Of a stretch of DNA of 45,004 nucleotides, positions 41,701-45,004 are shown one piece after another; position 1 is the first letter of the stretch, and the number at the start of each line of letters is the position of its first letter. The stretch spans positions 1-45,004 of the forward strand of contig JAITMJ010000039.1 in assembly GCA_031277475.1 (NCBI GenBank). The letters run 5' to 3'. A program made the position numbers and the translations under genes. The notes under the pieces are model-generated. The model worked only from the letters and a program-made list of their open reading frames with translations, was not told where the DNA came from and made no database searches. The DNA comes from Flavobacteriaceae bacterium (lineage in GTDB: Bacteria > Bacteroidota > Bacteroidia > Flavobacteriales > Weeksellaceae).

Positions 41701-43047
41701 TTATTCATCGAGATTGATTTCCCAACGACCGCCCAATTTTGCACCTTTTCTATAAATTATACCTGCATTTTTCAATTTTGCAATATGATTTTCTATTGTC
41801 CGCGAGGATTTTTTTGCAAGTTTTGCAAGTTGTTCCGCGGAGTATTCCGGATTTTTGCAAATGAAATCCAATGTTTCCACAACTTCCTTTCCGAAATCGT
41901 TCCGAAATCGTTCCGAAATCATTCCGAAATCATTCCGAAGTTCTTCCGAATTATTTTTGAAAAGCGTTATCAAAAATCCGCCGTCTCTTTCAATCAATTC
42001 AGGTTCCGGAAGTCCGGCTTCCACACAAGTTTCTATGATTCGAACGGTTCCGCTTCCCCAAGCATCAATTAATCCGCCTTTGAAACAAACATCGGCAATC
42101 AACGAATTGCGAGGTATTGACGGATGTAAATATCTCAAAGATTCCAAACTTATTTCTTCGGGAAGTACGCCGCTGTTCCATATATTGATTTTATCATCAT
42201 AAACACGAATTTGGATGAAACTTCCCATATAATTGCGATGTATCAACGCATTGAGCAACATTTCACGAAGTGCGAGAGTGGGATATTCACCTTTTTCAAC
42301 ACGAAAAAATCCCTCAAATTGAATGTTGCGAATGAGAAATTTTTGGTTTAATTGTTCTAAAACTTCACGCAACAACACTATGATATTTCCTTCTTGTACT
42401 TCTTGAAAACGTAAATCGGCATCGCTTTTTCCAAACCTGCCAATCTTCGCAAAAGCATTTAGATAAAACTTTCTTGGATCTTTACCAAACAAAATAATAG
42501 CGGCTCGTTTGAGTTTTCCATTTTTGGTAAGCCGCAGTTTATTAAAAATTTCTTCGGTTGTTAAGCCTTCCACATCGGGCAATCTGCCTTTGTCTTTTGC
42601 CATTACCAAATATGCTTTTACCGATTTTTCATCAATATCATCAAAAGTAGCGTCGGTTTCTATGATTTCATCCCAAGTGAAGCCGGATTTTTTCAACAAA
42701 AATTCGTTCAGTGCTGTTCCCGTCAGTTCTTGATTCACACTTCCGCTTCGATAATAATATCTGCCTCGCAAAGAAATCGGCACGGAATAAGGAGGCGTAA
42801 CAATCTCGATAAAATGCTTTTTGAGTTCCTCGTGTAAATTCACTTCAACGGAAACTCCCATCAGGTTTTTGGTTTTGTTGGGAATTTCGTCCATCAGTTT
42901 TTTGTAATCTTTTACATCAACAGTATTTCCGCCGTCGTCTTTACCAATATAAATTTTACCGCCTTGCGCATTGGCAAAACCACAGATTTCTCGCAAAAAC
43001 TCGTCTCGCCAAGAGGATTTGTATTCTATGTTTTGTGTTTCGGGCAT
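41701..43047 (-). CDS. AlbA_2 (Schlafen-type) ATP-binding protein with winged-helix tail
   Basis: A 448-residue protein. The AlbA_2 domain occupies about 1-120 (QNIEYKSSWRDEFLREICGF, NAQGGKIYIGKDDGG, YYYRSGSVNQELTG). A central region and a GHKL-type ATP-binding-like part (about 240-365) contain REMLLNALIHRNYMGSFIQI and FKGGLIDAWGSGTVRIIETC. A winged-helix domain covers about 388-448 (YSAEQLAKLAKKSSRTIENHIAKL). Such proteins are common near mobile or defence genes and are often called putative transcriptional regulators. It is the second gene after a Fic gene, 13 bp away. A frame-shifting-prone 11-bp repeat encodes residues about 366-387. Confidence 0.9.
   Translation of the reverse strand: MPETQNIEYKSSWRDEFLREICGFANAQGGKIYIGKDDGGNTVDVKDYKKLMDEIPNKTKNLMGVSVEVNLHEELKKHFIEIVTPPYSVPISLRGRYYYRSGSVNQELTGTALNEFLLKKSGFTWDEIIETDATFDDIDEKSVKAYLVMAKDKGRLPDVEGLTTEEIFNKLRLTKNGKLKRAAIILFGKDPRKFYLNAFAKIGRFGKSDADLRFQEVQEGNIIVLLREVLEQLNQKFLIRNIQFEGFFRVEKGEYPTLALREMLLNALIHRNYMGSFIQIRVYDDKINIWNSGVLPEEISLESLRYLHPSIPRNSLIADVCFKGGLIDAWGSGTVRIIETCVEAGLPEPELIERDGGFLITLFKNNSEELRNDFGMISERFRNDFGKEVVETLDFICKNPEYSAEQLAKLAKKSSRTIENHIAKLKNAGIIYRKGAKLGGRWEINLDE
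41889..41950 (-). repeat. 11-bp tandem repeats inside AlbA_2 gene
   Basis: Five full units of TTCCGAAATCG/A plus a partial sixth. Because 11 is not a multiple of three, the units are read in rotating frames and give RNDFGMISERFRNDFG. Loss or gain of one unit would shift the frame; three units would not. Confidence 0.9.
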
Positions 43048-43060
43048 AATGCGTTTATTT

Positions 43061-44068
43061 TTATTTCACCACCCAAACTCCGGTTTTGTCGGAGCCTTTT
43101 CGTTCGATGATTTCTAATTGTTTTAATTTTTCGATGTTTCGATAAACCGTAGATGCGTTTATTTTTAATTTTTTTGCGATTTCAGATTGTGAGATATTGC
43201 CGTTTTTTGCAATTAAAGCAATGATTTTTTCTTGCAATTTTGATAATTTTACACCTGCATTTACACTTGCATTTACATCTGCATTTCCAATTTCGCCTTT
43301 TTGATATTTTTCTTTAAATTCCGCCGTTGCCTGCTTGATGGCAGTGAGCATAAATTGAGCAAAAATTCCGCTGTCGTTATGATGTGTAGAACGCCTCAAC
43401 GCTCGATAATATTCTTGCTGATTTTGTGCGATGACGGTTTCAATCGGCAACCACGCAAAAACCGGATTTTCCCGATACAATAAAAGCGTTTGCCACATTC
43501 TGCCCATTCGTCCGTTGCCATCGCTGAAAGGGTGAATAAATTCAAATTCGTAGTGAAAAATACAACTTTTTACCACTTGCGGAAGTTTTGCATTTTCCGC
43601 CCAATCCAATAATTGGCTCATCAACATCGGAACTCTTTGATGAGGCGGCGCAATGTGAACAGGAACTTCTCCGTCAAAAACGCCAACACCGGAATTGCGA
43701 TATTTTCCTGCATCGGAAATCAATTCATTCATCAGCAATTCGTGTTGTTTTAACAAATCTTTTTCTTGGTAAGGATTGCGCTCGAGCAATTCATCGTAGG
43801 CAACAATCGCATTTTTCACTTCCAAAATATCTTTTTTCGGTCCCGAAACGCGCTTGCCGTTCACAATATCGGTTACTTGCGCCAATGTCAAACTATTGGC
43901 TTCAATCCACAAAGACGAATGTATGGTTTTTATTCTGTTTTCTTTTCGCAGTTGCGGCGTTAATGCTTTCTCCCGAATAATATCAATCCGTTCCAAATCT
44001 GCCGCTATTTCGTAAACGGCGTTTAGAATTTCCGGAGTTATGGTAAATATTGGGGCGTAGGTTTGCAT
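43061..44068 (-). CDS. Fic-family protein (AMPylator-type) with helix-turn-helix tail
   Basis: A 335-residue protein. The N-terminal Fic_N region contains SSLWIEANSL, the position of the inhibitory helix (normally S/TxxxEG/N). The Fic core has the full catalytic motif HPFSDGNGRMGR with His179, and a flap strand GVFDGEVPVHIAPP. Fic enzymes transfer AMP or other nucleotides to target hydroxyls. A short linker with NADVNASVNAG leads to a C-terminal helix-turn-helix (SQSEIAKKLKINASTVYRNIEKL). It is the first gene of a two-gene operon with the AlbA_2 ATPase. No known target or antitoxin is adjacent. Confidence 0.93.
   Translation of the reverse strand: MQTYAPIFTITPEILNAVYEIAADLERIDIIREKALTPQLRKENRIKTIHSSLWIEANSLTLAQVTDIVNGKRVSGPKKDILEVKNAIVAYDELLERNPYQEKDLLKQHELLMNELISDAGKYRNSGVGVFDGEVPVHIAPPHQRVPMLMSQLLDWAENAKLPQVVKSCIFHYEFEFIHPFSDGNGRMGRMWQTLLLYRENPVFAWLPIETVIAQNQQEYYRALRRSTHHNDSGIFAQFMLTAIKQATAEFKEKYQKGEIGNADVNASVNAGVKLSKLQEKIIALIAKNGNISQSEIAKKLKINASTVYRNIEKLKQLEIIERKGSDKTGVWVVK
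43252..43290 (-). repeat. 12-bp in-frame repeats in Fic linker
   Basis: Three copies of ACACCTGCATTT (with single changes) code for the NAGV, NASV and NADV units between the Fic and helix-turn-helix domains. Confidence 0.85.
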
Positions 44069-44211
44069 ATTGCTTTGGGCTTATTGCTTTTGGCTTTTGG
44101 CTTTCTGTATTTTCTATTTGAAAGAACACATAAACAAAAAAATATCTCAGTAAAGATAGCAACTTTTTTTCAAGAAATGGCTACTTTTACGGCTTAAAAT
44201 TAATTTAGTTT

Positions 44212-44349
44212 ATGCCTAAAAATCCGATTGAAATTCCGGCAGGAACAATGCTCGAAGACGTAAAATTTCGCAAAAAAATTATCCGAGATTTTTATAAAAA
44301 AAATTACTTAACAACCCACCCCGATTTTCCGGCAATAGTTACTAAGTAA
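44212..44349 (+). CDS. Small ORF (45 aa), possibly a truncated gene
   Basis: A 45-residue frame, MPKNPIEIPAGTMLEDVKFR then KKIIRDFYKKNYLTTHPDFP. It is divergent from the Fic operon. It reads like the N terminus of a longer protein (a hydrophilic opening with an EDVKFRKKIIRDFYKK helix) that breaks off, so it may be a remnant. I do not recognise the family. Confidence 0.45.
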   Translation: MPKNPIEIPAGTMLEDVKFRKKIIRDFYKKNYLTTHPDFPAIVTK

Positions 44350-44416
44350 TCTTTTTCTTTAATGATGCAAAGGTGCAACATATTTTCGTATCTACAAATT
44401 TTCTGTATATTGTTGG

Positions 44417-44440
44417 CAGGTCAAACGCATTAAAATTTCT
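44417..44440 (+). repeat. Isolated end of the MITE family (right type)
   Basis: CAGGTCAAACGCATTAAAAT matches the inverted right end of copy A. Beyond it, phrases such as AAAGGGTTTTAATATATTTC loosely resemble the MITE interior (AAAGGGTTTGAAAATATTTT), so a diverged relative may lie here, but no second end is visible. Confidence 0.65.
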
Positions 44441-44451
44441 TTACAAATAAT

Positions 44452-44600
44452 ATTCCAAAGAAAAGGCTGAAAGGGTTTTAATATATTTCTGTGAGAGCCT
44501 TTGTTTAGAGGGATTGCTTACTTTCTTTTTCAAAAGAGTTCAACATAAGTACAACAAATCAAAAAACGTCTGTATATAGGGACAATCCCTGTTTTGCACT
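44452..44600 (-). ncRNA. Possible structured leftward RNA
   Basis: Downstream of a good leftward promoter, AGGGATTG (5' side, plus-strand 44583-44590) can pair with CAATCCCT (plus-strand 44510-44517) across about 65 nt; a competing local hairpin AGGGA-TTG-TCCCT is also possible. Near the left end AAAGGCT and AGCCTTT can form a terminator-like stem followed by a U-rich TTTTCTTT. No reading frame of note runs through it. A functional RNA is an inference. Confidence 0.3.
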
Positions 44601-44604
44601 TGGG

Positions 44605-44636
44605 CAAAGATACAAAATTGTTGTTAATACAATCAA
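44605..44636 (-). promoter_or_regulatory. Strong-looking leftward promoter
   Basis: On the minus strand, TTG (44636-44634), a 21-bp spacer and TATCTTTG (44612-44605) match both elements of the Bacteroidota promoter. No protein gene lies within 500 bp downstream in that direction except on the other strand. Confidence 0.65.
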
Positions 44637-44740
44637 AATAAAGGCAGAATAATTGTAAAAATTTTTCTGTATTTGGATAACTAAAGATTTCAGCACAGAG
44701 TTTAATTCATTACCAAAATTTCAAATCTGCAAAAACCAAT

Positions 44741-44920
44741 ACGAGATGTAAAACGATTTAACACGAGGTCATAAAAATTATTAACAAGAGTTATAAAATT
44801 ATTTAACACGGGATGTAAAACTATTTAACACGAGGTATAAAAATACTTTACAAGTCAGGTGTAAAATTATTTAATAGGCAGATGTAAAATTCTTTACGAG
44901 AGGTGTAAAAACATTTTATC
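44741..44920. repeat. Array of about eight degenerate 22-bp direct repeats
   Basis: Units of 22-24 bp with consensus ACGAGGTGTAAAATTATTTA plus AC start at 44741, 44763, 44786, 44808, 44830, 44852, 44876 and 44898. A further isolated unit-like sequence (ACGGAGGTCTGAAAAATAAT) lies at 44957. Every unit contains TAA, so it is not coding. There are no spacers, so it is not CRISPR. The spacing equals two helical turns, as expected for an array of protein-binding sites or iterons. Confidence 0.8.
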
Positions 44921-45004
44921 ACTATCAACTATAAACTACTGAAAATCAATATAATTACGGAGGTCTGAAAAATAATTCTCTAATTTTTAATTTTTGTTCC
45001 TAAA

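Larger units (their letters stand above)
44350..45004. other. Gene-free right end of window
   Basis: No protein gene is visible over 650 bp. It holds the isolated MITE end, the leftward promoter with a possible RNA, and the 22-bp repeat array; the last 80 bp are AT-rich. Confidence 0.65.

Noticed and set aside
44452-44636. tracrRNA or CRISPR leader
   Set aside because: Some flavobacterial CRISPR repeats contain a TATCTTTG promoter, but there is no repeat or anti-repeat here and no cas9.
44741-44920. CRISPR array
   Set aside because: Units are degenerate and directly adjoining with no unique spacers, and no cas gene is in the window.
44741-45004. End of a Tn7-like transposon
   Set aside because: A 22-bp site spacing fits, but no transposon terminus, target duplication or tns gene can be seen in the window; kept only as a hypothesis.

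Overview
The window looks like chromosomal DNA from a low-GC member of the Bacteroidota, most likely class Flavobacteriia and perhaps a Weeksellaceae-type genus. The evidence is two secreted proteins with C-terminal type IX secretion (T9SS) sorting domains, a TonB-dependent receptor, promoters of the Bacteroidota type (TTG, about 20 bp, TAnnTTTG), and intergenic spaces full of short palindromes and AT-rich heptamer repeats. Most genes are ordinary housekeeping or accessory genes. I see no prophage, no CRISPR array with cas genes and no complete insertion sequence.

Layout. 1-7.8 kb is on the minus strand: the start of a Uma2-family nuclease gene, ribD, a long-chain acyl-CoA ligase, a response regulator and its histidine kinase separated by a four-helix-bundle (23S IVS-type) gene, and pheS. 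8.4-11.8 kb is on the plus strand: a T9SS-secreted subtilase, a cystathionine gamma-synthase-type enzyme, rpsT and tRNA-Glu. 11.9-23.7 kb holds a flavin reductase (minus), grpE, a small unknown gene, dnaJ, a lipoprotein, a DUF5694 protein, an AddB-like nuclease, another lipoprotein, a T9SS leucine-rich-repeat protein, a fused SpmA/SpmB-like membrane protein and a 50-residue ORF. 24-28.1 kb is on the minus strand: a Nif3-like / coiled-coil / DUF3108 operon, a RES-Xre toxin-antitoxin pair and a small membrane protein. 28.3-36.5 kb is on the plus strand: a SIMPL protein, a TonB receptor, a lipoprotein between two Bro-N remnants, hypD, a 49-residue ORF, a nickel/cobalt transporter and mtaB. 36.6-44.1 kb holds an M14 peptidase (minus), a TerC-family protein (plus), a TPR sensor kinase (minus) and a Fic/AlbA_2-ATPase operon (minus).

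The most unusual content is non-coding. Two copies of a 282-285 bp MITE-like element, in opposite orientations, each carry 9-bp target duplications. One sits exactly at the stop codon of the acyl-CoA ligase. Two further isolated ends of the same family lie at 29.06 and 44.42 kb. The last 600 bp hold a strong leftward promoter, a possible structured RNA and an array of about eight degenerate 22-bp direct repeats (44741-44920). An 11-bp tandem repeat inside the AlbA_2 gene has a second copy just past the stop codon that differs by exactly three units. Many intergenic hairpins share the design of variable stems closing a 3-nt GAA/TTC or GTA/TAC loop.

Functional links that can be proposed: the TonB receptor, HypD and the nickel/cobalt transporter may form a nickel-supply and [NiFe]-hydrogenase-maturation neighbourhood, although no other hyp or hydrogenase gene is in view. 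GrpE and DnaJ serve the DnaK chaperone cycle. RES-Xre and Fic-AlbA_2 are stress or defence-type modules, the latter with matching C-terminal winged-helix domains.
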